42,801 nt of DNA from Melioribacter sp. (GTDB lineage: Bacteria; Bacteroidota; Ignavibacteria; Ignavibacteriales; Melioribacteraceae). Location: positions 1 to 42,801 of the forward strand of contig JAHEZQ010000035.1 in NCBI GenBank assembly GCA_023250955.1, read 5' to 3'. Below the pieces are notes generated by a model. The model had not been told where the DNA came from. It saw only the letters and a program-made list of their open reading frames with translations, and searched no databases. The number at the start of each line of letters is the position of its first letter. Within the stretch, counting starts at the first letter, position 1. The translations under genes and the position numbers were made by a program. Of this stretch, positions 8,391-15,068 are shown one piece after another.

Positions 8391-8592
8391 ATTTTGCCCG
8401 CTTAATCATGCTCTTGCGAAAAAATGACTTGTTACCATGATGGTGTAAGAAAAGATGATAATTCAAGGCAAGGGCGAACCCCGAAGAGCTATGAAATACT
8501 AAAACTGATTATCGGGGGAGTTTCATATACCCTTGCCCCGATTGACTGATAAGATTCGAATAACACTAAGCTTGTTTACCAGCGGGCAAAAT
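8391..8592. other. structured element A: long-range stem closing a pseudoknot
   Basis: ATTTTGCCCGC (8391-8401) is perfectly complementary to GCGGGCAAAAT (8582-8592). Inside, GGCAAGGG (8467-8474) pairs with CCCTTGCC (8530-8537). Inside that, CCCCGA (8479-8484) pairs with TCGGGG (8512-8517), while TATGAAA (8490-8496) pairs with TTTCATA (8521-8527). These last two stems cross, which defines an H-type pseudoknot. No convincing gene is present. It lies about 30 bases upstream of the small basic gene on the minus strand, so it could be a leader RNA, an independent ncRNA or a ssDNA fold. Confidence 0.6.
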
Positions 8593-8751
8593 TATGATGC
8601 CTTAGAATGAACGGAGTGAATCAAACAATTTGGGAAATAAATGTGTGAAGTTTTTCCGAAGGTAAGAATAGAAGTTTCTTTAAGCAATTTATGAGTTTGG
8701 AAATTGGCGCATCTTTTTGAACCAAAAAGTGTGAGCAAGAGACAAACGAAT
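8593..8751. other. spacer between structured elements A and B
   Basis: No gene and no strong stem was found in this 159-base stretch by eye. Confidence 0.4.
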
Positions 8752-8939
8752 AATTTGCGTTCGTTCTTTATGAGGGAAATATTTTTGAACGTTCTTGGTG
8801 AAAAATTATTGACCGAACTGAAAGTAGATCCCTCTTTTCATCGGGACAGGTTTCCGCTTTGTGAGGCGAAGATATAAGCCGAATCAGAGCGGTCTTTTAT
8901 TAGCGAACAATTTTAAGTGAATCGAAGTGAACGCAAATT
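8752..8939. other. structured element B: 11-bp long-range stem with internal hairpins
   Basis: AATTTGCGTTC (8752-8762) is perfectly complementary to GAACGCAAATT (8929-8939). Inside are a hairpin with GTTC/GAAC plus GGT/ACC (8791-8818) and another with CCGCT/AGCGG enclosing GGC/GCC (8854-8892). The arrangement is a multi-branched fold of about 190 bases with no coding frame, similar in plan to element A. Confidence 0.5.
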
Positions 8940-8962
8940 TGTGAGTTATTGGAATGTATAAG

Positions 8963-8995
8963 GAGAAGGGTTACCATGAATGATAACCCTTTCTC
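8963..8995 (-). terminator. hairpin downstream of the DUF6266-like gene
   Basis: GAGAAGGGTTA (8963-8973) pairs with TAACCCTTTCTC (8984-8995) with one bulged base. It starts eight bases after the stop codon of the minus-strand gene ending at 9003. There is no long U-run after it, so it may act as an mRNA-stabilising hairpin instead. Confidence 0.6.
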
Positions 8996-9002
8996 GAAAG
9001 GA

Positions 9003-9686
9003 TTAACTTAGTTTTGTGAAGGTCCCGGAGTTCTGAACAACTTTACCCTCAGCGGTTTTTGTTACTACACACACATAGAGAATGCTGTGCTGATACTTCG
9101 CGGCAGTAGCTTTTTGCAAAACGTTGAAATCCATTTCCAGATCGTAAGTCTGAGCGAAGTCGAAATTAGCGACTTCTTTTGATAGCGGGATGATCTTGAA
9201 CGGATCATCATTTTCAGAAGTTGGATCGTAGTAACAGACTAAAGCATTTGCAGAAAGATTTACTTCATCAGCTCCGAAAACCGATGCAGTGTTGAGCGCC
9301 GGAAGTGAAGCTGTAATTTTATCAGCTTCCACTGCAGCAGTCGTGATCTGCAAAGGAAAACCTTCCGGAGCGATAATGTTCTGCTCAGACGGTTTCTCTG
9401 AGGAAGAGTAAGCAAAGTTACTCTGAAAGACTTCATTGAAAACTGAGCTTGCTACATTTCTTACTTTCTTCCAAATTGAAACGAGTGAAGCGAGAGCCAG
9501 AATTGCGCTTGCAAATTTTGCAGTGACAGAGAATTTCTGCCTTACTTCTAAAACTGCTGGTTCTTGACTAGCGTTGAAACTGGATGGGCGAGCTGCCAAA
9601 ATGGTGCGACCATCAACAGTACGCGCGGAAAGGTTGCCAAGCTTACCGGATAAGTTACCGAGAACATTTCCATTTACGATTGCCAT
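9003..9686 (-). CDS. DUF6266-like protein
   Basis: This 227-residue protein starts MAIVNGNVLGNLSGKLGNLS and continues ARTVDGRTILAARPSS, the glycine-rich N-terminal pattern of DUF6266 proteins in Bacteroidota. These are often annotated near phage or mobile genes, but their biochemical function is unknown. The middle (about 60-95) is helical, and the C-terminal half looks like a beta-sandwich with YDLEMDFNVLQ and ILYVCVVTK. There is no signal peptide. An AGAGG box eight bases upstream supports the ATG at 9686. It is monocistronic with a hairpin after it. In this element it could be a structural or surface-associated protein, but that is inference. Confidence 0.6.
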   Translation of the reverse strand: MAIVNGNVLGNLSGKLGNLSARTVDGRTILAARPSSFNASQEPAVLEVRQKFSVTAKFASAILALASLVSIWKKVRNVASSVFNEVFQSNFAYSSSEKPSEQNIIAPEGFPLQITTAAVEADKITASLPALNTASVFGADEVNLSANALVCYYDPTSENDDPFKIIPLSKEVANFDFAQTYDLEMDFNVLQKATAAKYQHSILYVCVVTKTAEGKVVQNSGTFTKLS

Positions 9687-9816
9687 GATACTACCTCTTA
9701 AAGTTGTGATTAATTACGAAGGCAATTTTATGGACTTCGGTTGTGGTGTTCACTGTAATAAAGGGAAAGTAAAAGAAAATTGGTTTGATACTTCCCTATG
9801 GCTTGGATATGGCTTG

Positions 9817-10095
9817 TTACAGGCTTGGTAGGGATTTGATTGATGAGGGAAAAGAAACTGGCTTTATTTGTCGTTTCCGGAACAGGATTGTGTTAACTGA
9901 ATCATAACATAAATTATACTTTTCTGAGAGATGGAAAATTGATTCGATCTGGTTGTGAGTATTTCGTAACTCTAGATATTCGAATTTGATTTGTAAATTC
10001 CGGAGGACCAATTCGTTTATCAATCCATAGGATTGAAATTCCTTAAAAAAAGGATTGGTTAATAGTTTGGCAATATTTAGTTGAGGATTATTCAT
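9817..10095 (-). CDS. small HTH-like protein of unknown function
   Basis: This 92-residue protein (from the ATG at 10095) has a region about residues 54-78 (IESIFHLSEKYNLCYDSVNT) that looks like a helix-turn-helix of the kind found in small Bacteroidota mobile-element proteins. A TTG at 10110 is an alternative start, but the ATG overlaps the stop of the nuclease gene by eight bases, a normal coupling geometry, with GGAG just upstream. Its role is unknown; DNA binding is only an inference from the helix pattern. Confidence 0.5.
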   Translation of the reverse strand: MNNPQLNIAKLLTNPFFKEFQSYGLINELVLRNLQIKFEYLELRNTHNQIESIFHLSEKYNLCYDSVNTILFRKRQIKPVSFPSSIKSLPSL

Positions 10096-10594
10096 TGCTC
10101 CAAATGCCAAGTTTATTTCTTCTTGCTGTGTTTCTGAGATTATAAAATAAATCGTAATAACGTTTTTCTTTTGTGTAGTAACTGATTCTTGCTAATCCAT
10201 TTTTAAGAAGCTCAGTTTGCAAAAAAACAGAATCTTTTCCTTTAGAATCTGTTAGCCAAACGTAAGCGAGTAACCTTCCGAAAACATCGAATGCCCTTCC
10301 ATCGAAAGTAAGTTTAACAGTTTTGTGCTCGATGAGTGATTTTATTTTCTGTTTTGCTTCGGTTGAAAAAGCTTCTGAGGGTCTACCCATTCTTTCAAGT
10401 TCAGGACAATCAACACCAAGCATTCTTACGCGTTGGGAATCTGAAAGAACAAATGTATCACCATCGATAACGCGAGACACAAATACTTTCTTTGAGAAGT
10501 TGTACAGATAGGAGAAGTTAGGATCTTGACCGAGCAACTGCGTCGAGAGTAAGATCAAGAATATGAGCACGGGCAAGAATAATTCGGCTTTCAT
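10088..10594 (-). CDS. secreted SNase-like (thermonuclease family) nuclease
   Basis: From the ATG at 10594, which follows AAAGGA, the 168-residue protein begins with a signal peptide (MKAELFLPVLIFLILLSTQLLGQ). The SNase fold follows, with family active-site residues visible: VIDGDT (D44, D46, T47), R57 in VRMLGVDCPE, E65, and R107 in FGRLLAYVW. These correspond to the calcium-binding aspartates, glutamate and two arginines of staphylococcal nuclease. It should cleave DNA and RNA outside the cytoplasm or in the periplasm. It overlaps the small HTH-like gene, so the two are one unit. A longer frame starts at 10645 but lacks a ribosome-binding site and would bury the signal peptide. Confidence 0.85.
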   Translation of the reverse strand: MKAELFLPVLIFLILLSTQLLGQDPNFSYLYNFSKKVFVSRVIDGDTFVLSDSQRVRMLGVDCPELERMGRPSEAFSTEAKQKIKSLIEHKTVKLTFDGRAFDVFGRLLAYVWLTDSKGKDSVFLQTELLKNGLARISYYTKEKRYYDLFYNLRNTARRNKLGIWSNE

Positions 10595-10763
10595 AATAAT
10601 ATTTCCTTTTCGAGAAAACATAATTGATAATGCGAAAGAGTGCAACGCTCGATGTTTATGATTTGTTTTCTTTTGTTATCAAAGCAGTATCTAAATTCGA
10701 CGAAATGGAATAGAACGCTGATGACACAGATATAACTGATTAACACAAATTGATTTCAAAAAG

Positions 10764-10857
10764 TGTTGCGAAGTGGAGTGTGTGTGGCAAAGCCACGACA
10801 CGAAGCGAGCAACATAAAACATGAAAGCGGAACGAAGGTGTGTGGGAATCCACGACC
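10764..10857. repeat. twin hairpins with a shared GTGTGTGG-N4-CCACGAC core
   Basis: Hairpin 1: TGTTGC (10764-10769) pairs with GCAACA (10809-10814), enclosing GTGT/ACAC and GTGGC/GCCAC around an AAA loop (10780-10801). Hairpin 2: GGT/ACC and GTGG/CCAC around GAAT (10837-10857). Both are flanked by purine-rich GAAG-type segments. The duplicated architecture suggests a protein-binding or structured RNA/ssDNA site. Confidence 0.5.
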
Positions 10858-10949
10858 GGAGTGAAGCGATGATGAGGTGATTAGTATTTTTTTGTGCCGA
10901 GTTTATATAAGACAACTTTATGTAAGAAAGATAGAACTACAAAGTGAGC

Positions 10950-10966
10950 GCCCGCCAAAGGCGGGC
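10950..10966. repeat. short GC-rich palindrome
   Basis: GCCCGCC (10950-10956) and GGCGGGC (10960-10966) form a perfect 7-bp stem with an AAA loop. It is a dispersed-repeat type of hairpin and stands out against the AT-rich background. Confidence 0.75.
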
Positions 10967-11170
10967 AAGTTGGGACTGTTTAGTTTGAACATAAAGTTAC
11001 TTATGTAATACTGGCTGTCCCATACCCCGATGAGCTGAGACCTCCACATAAAAGTTTGCTGATCAATAAAATCTCTTATTTGATGTAAAGTGAAATACAG
11101 TGGTTCGATAGCATTTAGCAATTAGCTTTTAGCCGTTAGAAAAGTGAAGACCAATTGAAGGAAAGAAGAA

Positions 11171-11659
11171 ATGAATGCTGCGAACTCGCTCAGCATAAAA
11201 CTATCTGATAATTTCTTTCTAAATGAATTTATTATTTCTCAAGTGGCGGAGAGACATGGATACAGAAATGAGCCGAATGAAAAACAGATTGAGAGTTTGA
11301 AATTATTATGCGTGAATGTTCTTCAACCTCTGAGAGAAATTATCAATGTACCTATTTTTATTAATTCTGGATTTCGTTCATTCGATGTAAATGCTGCAGT
11401 GGGCGGAAGATTTAATTCTCAACATCTTGAAGGAAAAGCTGCCGACTTTGTTGTTCCTTCCATGAATTTGGTTGATGTGTTCAATATTGTTTTGCATCGG
11501 ATTTCTTTTGATCAATTGATTTATGAATTCGGTAAATGGATTCATGTTTCTTGGAATGGTGAATTGAATCGAAAAGATGTGATGATATCTAAAAAGGTTT
11601 ATGGTAAAACGGTTTATGAGAACGTGAAAGGTGAAACGCTAGACGTGAGAAGTATTTAA
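11171..11659 (+). CDS. peptidase M15A-family peptidoglycan endopeptidase (phage-endolysin type)
   Basis: This 162-residue protein has the zinc peptidase M15A layout. NEFIISQVAERHG is the N-terminal helix of phage-type M15 enzymes; the core carries INSGFRSFDVNAAVGG, SQHLEGKAADF and WIHVSW. Predicted zinc ligands are H85, D92 and H125. There is no signal peptide, so export would depend on a holin. Its stop overlaps the start of the next gene by one base (TAATG), and a holin gene follows, so the three genes form a lysis cassette. The enzyme would cut peptide cross-links in the host wall. Confidence 0.88.
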   Translation: MNAANSLSIKLSDNFFLNEFIISQVAERHGYRNEPNEKQIESLKLLCVNVLQPLREIINVPIFINSGFRSFDVNAAVGGRFNSQHLEGKAADFVVPSMNLVDVFNIVLHRISFDQLIYEFGKWIHVSWNGELNRKDVMISKKVYGKTVYENVKGETLDVRSI

Positions 11660-11919
11660 TGAGTGAGAACATTTATATATGGATTATTGGAGGACTTTTA
11701 AGCTTGGTGAACTTCTTGTTTTGGTCAAGGATTAAAAGAATTGAGAAAGATGTTGACGAAACGAAAAAAAAATCATCTTCGATTGAGAAGAATTATTTAA
11801 CGCGGTTTGAAGAACTGCATAATAAATTGAGTGAGGTTGAGAAGAATATTATCCGGGAGATTTACAATGTTAAGCTGTCGGCAATCAGCCATCAGCTTTC
11901 AGATAAAGAAGGAGGATGA
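11659..11919 (+). CDS. membrane-anchored coiled-coil protein of the lysis cassette
   Basis: This 86-residue protein has one N-terminal TM helix (about 5-24, IYIWIIGGLLSLVNFLFW) and then a charged coiled coil (about 25-72). That is the topology of XhlA-like or spanin-like lysis accessory proteins. It overlaps the peptidase stop by one base and ends two bases before the holin start, with the holin Shine-Dalgarno in its last codons. The C-terminal residues KLSAISHQLSDK are encoded by a copy of the dispersed repeat rich in GGCAATCAGC, so the natural end may originally have been shorter. Confidence 0.6.
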   Translation: MSENIYIWIIGGLLSLVNFLFWSRIKRIEKDVDETKKKSSSIEKNYLTRFEELHNKLSEVEKNIIREIYNVKLSAISHQLSDKEGG

Positions 11920-11920
11920 A

Positions 11921-12316
11921 ATGGGAGTGTTAGATTTTTTAAGTGGAATTGTAAAACCAATAACCAACTTGATTGATAATCTTTCTACTTCGGATGAGGA
12001 AAGAGGAAAGCTACAAAATGAGTTGACGAAAATTGAGAATGAGTTTTTAGGTAAAGCTTTGGAATATGAAGCGAAGCTTCTTGATTCTCAAGGAAGGATT
12101 GTTGAAGCGGAAGCTAAAGGACAAAGCTGGCTTCAAAGAAATTGGAGACCAATTACAATGCTGACTTTTCTAATTCTTGTTGTCTGTGATAGTTTCGGTT
12201 TGCTTACCTTTAGATTAAGTAATGAAGCTTGGCTACTTTTGCAAATTGGGTTGGGTGGTTATGTGGTCGGTCGTACCGGCGAAAAGATTGTTGAAAAAAT
12301 AAGAATGAAGGATTGA
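11921..12316 (+). CDS. 3-TM-type holin
   Basis: Starting at the ATG at 11921, which follows a strong GGAGG, the protein has 131 residues. An amphipathic and coiled N-terminal half (about 1-75) leads into QSWLQRNWRPITMLTFLILV, a TM helix, then a second hydrophobic stretch with LLLQIGLGGYVVGRTGEKI. The RNWRPITM and IGLGGYVVGR motifs are characteristic of the phage 3TM-holin family. It would form membrane lesions that release the M15 peptidase. The longer frame from 11831 overlaps the preceding gene and lacks a ribosome-binding site. Confidence 0.85.
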   Translation: MGVLDFLSGIVKPITNLIDNLSTSDEERGKLQNELTKIENEFLGKALEYEAKLLDSQGRIVEAEAKGQSWLQRNWRPITMLTFLILVVCDSFGLLTFRLSNEAWLLLQIGLGGYVVGRTGEKIVEKIRMKD

Positions 12317-12449
12317 TAAAATTTCCAATCTCTGTGATGCAATTACCTAGTTTCTCCGGTGACTTCATAAACAGTATAATTTGAGCCGTTGTTGATTCCT
12401 TTATGAGCCGTTTGAGCCCCTTATTTTTTGTGATATGCTGCCCAAGGAT

Positions 12450-12498
12450 ATGCAATTAATGTGCAATCGTTGTGCAATATGTGCAATTCTTGTGCAAT
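12450..12498. repeat. five TGTGCAAT-type iterons in helical phase
   Basis: Copies of (T/A)(G)TGCAAT begin at 12450, 12460, 12471, 12480 and 12491, giving steps of 10, 11, 9 and 11 bases. The average is close to one DNA turn, so all copies face the same side. The array sits between the convergent holin and AlbA_2 genes, touching the AlbA_2 stop codon. Confidence 0.7.
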
Positions 12499-13814
12499 TA
12501 CTTTAGAGTGTAATATGAACCCGCCCCTTGTATATTACTAGTTGATATAAGACCTTTTTCTATCAAATTTGCAAGGTCGTTTGTAGCGGTATTTCTAGAA
12601 CAACTATTTAATTGTTGATAATCTTTATTTGTAATTCGATTTTTTTCTTTAAGGAATAAAATTGCTTTCACTTGTCTATCATTCAAACCCATTTTGAGTA
12701 ACTGCTCTTCTGTGAAAACGTCTTTGAATAATGTTACAGAAAAGCCACCGTGAATTTCTTTCAATTCCGGCTCTGGAAGTTCGGCATCTCTGCAAGTGCT
12801 TATAATTTTTAATGTTCCTCTTCCCCATGCGTCAATGTATCCACCTTTAAAACAAACATCTGCAATGATTGGATTGCGTGGACGGGATGGATGCTGATGT
12901 CTTAAAATTTCATTGGTTAATCCTTCCGGAAGAGTTCCTTCATTCCAAATGCTGAATTTATTATCATACATTCGGATTTGAATTGTAGCGCCAGTATAGC
13001 TTTTATGAACAAGCGCGTTCAATAACATTTCGCGTAAAGCAGCAACCGGGTATTCTCCTTTTTCGATGCGGAGAAGACCTTCAAAATTAATTGGCTTAGT
13101 GAAATATTTTCTATTCAATTGAAGCAGAACTTCTTTGAGAAGATGAAATAAATTTCCTTCTTCAACTTCTTGAAATTTTAGATCATCATCACTTTTACCA
13201 AAGCGGCCAATTTTAACAGAAACATTCGGATAAAATTTGCTGGGATCTTTACCAAAAAGAATAATTGCTGCTCGTTTTAATTGTGATCCGTTTGTAAGTC
13301 GGAGTTTATCTAAAAGCTCATTTGTTTCTAATCCGTTAGTATCGGGAAGCCGACCACTTTTTTCTGCCGCTTTTAAGTATTCAGAAATTATTTCTTCATC
13401 TATATCATTCAAAGTAGCTCTTTCTTCAATAACATCGTCCCAGGTTCTACCGGATTTTCTTAACAGGAATTCATTTAACGCTGAACCGGTTAATTCCGAT
13501 GTTGTGCTGCCAGTTCGAAAATAATATCTACCTCTGAGAGAGATGGCAACGGAATAAGGTTGTGTGATTATTTCAATAAAGTATTTTGACTTTTCTGTTT
13601 TGAGATTAACTTCTGCAGTGATACCGAGATGATTTTTAATTTTATTAGGAAGATCATCCATTAATTTTTTGTAATCCGGAACACCGATAGTTTTGCCTTT
13701 GTCGTCTTTACCTATGAGGAGATTGCCTCCTTGAGAATTAGCAAAACCACAGATGGTTTTAAGATAATCATCATGCCAGCTTTGTTTATACTCTATATTT
13801 TGGTGTTCGGGCAT
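12498..13814 (-). CDS. AlbA_2 (Schlafen-type) plus HATPase regulator with C-terminal winged helix
   Basis: This 438-residue protein has an N-terminal AlbA_2 domain (about 1-120: NIEYKQSWHDDYLKTICGFA, GGNLLIGKDDKG, YYFRTGSTT). A GHKL-type ATP-binding region follows (about 245-350: LREMLLNALVHKSY, IWNEGTLPEG, GRGTLKI). It ends in a winged-helix segment (about 375-438: LNDRQVKAILFLKEKNRITN). This is a common family annotated as ATP-binding or RNA-binding transcriptional regulators and often found in defence islands. It is the last gene of the minus-strand block and may regulate it or act as a defence component. The ATPase and DNA-binding roles are inferred from the family. Confidence 0.85.
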   Translation of the reverse strand: MPEHQNIEYKQSWHDDYLKTICGFANSQGGNLLIGKDDKGKTIGVPDYKKLMDDLPNKIKNHLGITAEVNLKTEKSKYFIEIITQPYSVAISLRGRYYFRTGSTTSELTGSALNEFLLRKSGRTWDDVIEERATLNDIDEEIISEYLKAAEKSGRLPDTNGLETNELLDKLRLTNGSQLKRAAIILFGKDPSKFYPNVSVKIGRFGKSDDDLKFQEVEEGNLFHLLKEVLLQLNRKYFTKPINFEGLLRIEKGEYPVAALREMLLNALVHKSYTGATIQIRMYDNKFSIWNEGTLPEGLTNEILRHQHPSRPRNPIIADVCFKGGYIDAWGRGTLKIISTCRDAELPEPELKEIHGGFSVTLFKDVFTEEQLLKMGLNDRQVKAILFLKEKNRITNKDYQQLNSCSRNTATNDLANLIEKGLISTSNIQGAGSYYTLK

Positions 13815-13889
13815 TTAGTTACCAAACTATATTTAAACTAAATAATATTTTGAGTTACAATATAACCATTAGATAATAATAAAAATGTG

Positions 13890-14693
13890 CTAAGCAGTTT
13901 CTTTCACTATCTCCTTAATCACTTTGGAAATTGTCAATAAATTTTCGTTTTTTTTCAGACTAACGATATATGAATGACCAGCCTTTAAGAGCAATTTGCT
14001 ATAAACTAAGTCAACGTTGTGAAAGTATTTGCTGTTTTTAGAAATAACTTCAACTTTATATTTGAATAGTTTTTGGAGTTTTAAGAACTCGTCTGTAATT
14101 ACATGAATTGATAATCTTTGACCAACAGATTTTATGCTACCAGGATTAACAATATTTGGAGAAAGCTTTCTTCTGACAGTCATGGGCTTAAATATTTTTT
14201 TGATTTTGTTTTTTGCTGATTGTCTGGCAATTTTATCTACGGCTTTATTGTCAGTATTTTTTGCATGTCCTTTGACCCATTTTATTTCAACTCTGCATTT
14301 AATTCGGAAGGAAACTTTAACTAACTCTTTCCATAAATCTGCATTTAGAACAGGTGCACCGTTCTTCAAAAACCATTTATTTTTAGGCCAATTGAATATA
14401 GCATTAGAATAATTATCTGAAACATACTGAGAATCTGTAAGAATTATGATTCTGCTTATTTCATGAAAATTTACTGATGATTCAACATGTTTTAGTGCTT
14501 GGATAACAGCGTATAATTCCATTTGGTTATTAGTAGCATTTTGGTAAGAAGGAGAATCAATATCAAGAATTTCTTCGTCTTTAGAAAAGGAAACAGGAAA
14601 TATTATGCGAATACCATAACCACCACGACGTGGATGTTGGAAGCAGGAACCATCGGTGTGAATTACTAATGCACTGTCTTCAACACTGATCAT
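13890..14693 (-). CDS. RNase HI-like protein with an unusual C-terminal extension
   Basis: Residues 1-165 form an RNase HI fold: HTDGSC (D14), NNQMELYAV (E59), LTDSQYV (D87) and the WVKGHAKNTDNKAVDKIA segment (H143, D153), so the four acidic catalytic residues are intact. It should cut RNA in RNA-DNA hybrids. Residues 165-267 are an extra basic domain (KIKKIFKPMTVRRKL and onward) that ordinary RNase HI (about 155 residues) lacks and that I do not recognise. No reverse transcriptase is nearby. It sits between DUF2188 and the AlbA_2 gene in the defence block; R-loop or phage-replication targeting is only speculation. Confidence 0.82.
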   Translation of the reverse strand: MISVEDSALVIHTDGSCFQHPRRGGYGIRIIFPVSFSKDEEILDIDSPSYQNATNNQMELYAVIQALKHVESSVNFHEISRIIILTDSQYVSDNYSNAIFNWPKNKWFLKNGAPVLNADLWKELVKVSFRIKCRVEIKWVKGHAKNTDNKAVDKIARQSAKNKIKKIFKPMTVRRKLSPNIVNPGSIKSVGQRLSIHVITDEFLKLQKLFKYKVEVISKNSKYFHNVDLVYSKLLLKAGHSYIVSLKKNENLLTISKVIKEIVKETA

Positions 14694-14730
14694 CTATAAC
14701 TTCATGAATTTAATTCTACATAGAAACAAA

Positions 14731-14967
14731 TTAGTTTTTAGTATCCTTTGGTGGATTAGGATCGTTACCATAGCTATCCTTATCACGAATTTTGCCATCT
14801 TTCCCGTGTATTACAACTTCTGATTTTTGATGCTTTGCAATTCCTATAGCATCTTTAATAGCTTTTTGTTGAGTGGGTTGAATTGAGGTGGCTTTGGAAT
14901 TTCCGGCTCCTTTAACAGCCCAGCCATCTTTGTGAGGAACCACGTGTTGATCTTTACCTTTTGACAT
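14731..14967 (-). CDS. DUF2188-family small protein
   Basis: This 78-residue protein contains HVVPHKDGWAVKGAGNSKAT and continues with QKAIKDAIGIAKHQKSEVVI and HGKDGKIRDKDSYGNDPNPP, the full DUF2188 signature. The family is short, widespread in accessory DNA, and of unknown function. A GAGG box precedes the ATG. It lies 37 bases upstream of the RNase H gene and about 100 bases downstream of the TIR gene on the same strand. Confidence 0.88.
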   Translation of the reverse strand: MSKGKDQHVVPHKDGWAVKGAGNSKATSIQPTQQKAIKDAIGIAKHQKSEVVIHGKDGKIRDKDSYGNDPNPPKDTKN

Positions 14968-15068
14968 TTTGAACCTCGTATTAAGACATGGTTAATTCCA
15001 GTTTATTTTTCCAGAACGCCCAATTTGGGAGAAAATAAAATTGTATTTGTGAAAATTTTACAGTGATA

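Larger units (their letters stand above)
10595..11170. other. 576-base non-coding region with hairpins and dispersed repeats
   Basis: This divergent intergenic region between the nuclease and the lysis cassette carries the twin hairpins (10764-10857), a 7-bp GC hairpin (10950-10966) and a copy of the AGCAATTAGC...AGCCGTTAGAA dispersed repeat (11117-11141). I see no gene that I would support. It should also contain the promoters for both flanking units. Confidence 0.55.

Noticed and set aside
8391-8592. Hammerhead, twister or HDV-like ribozyme
   Set aside because: Neither strand shows the conserved cores of those ribozymes, so only a generic pseudoknot is claimed.
9574-9831. An 85-codon plus-strand frame opposite the start of the DUF6266-like gene
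   Set aside because: Most of it is antisense to a supported gene, its composition is not protein-like, and it has no ribosome-binding site.
12450-12498. The TGTGCAAT array as a CRISPR
   Set aside because: The repeats are eight bases with 1-3-base spacers; there are no unique spacers of CRISPR length and no cas genes.
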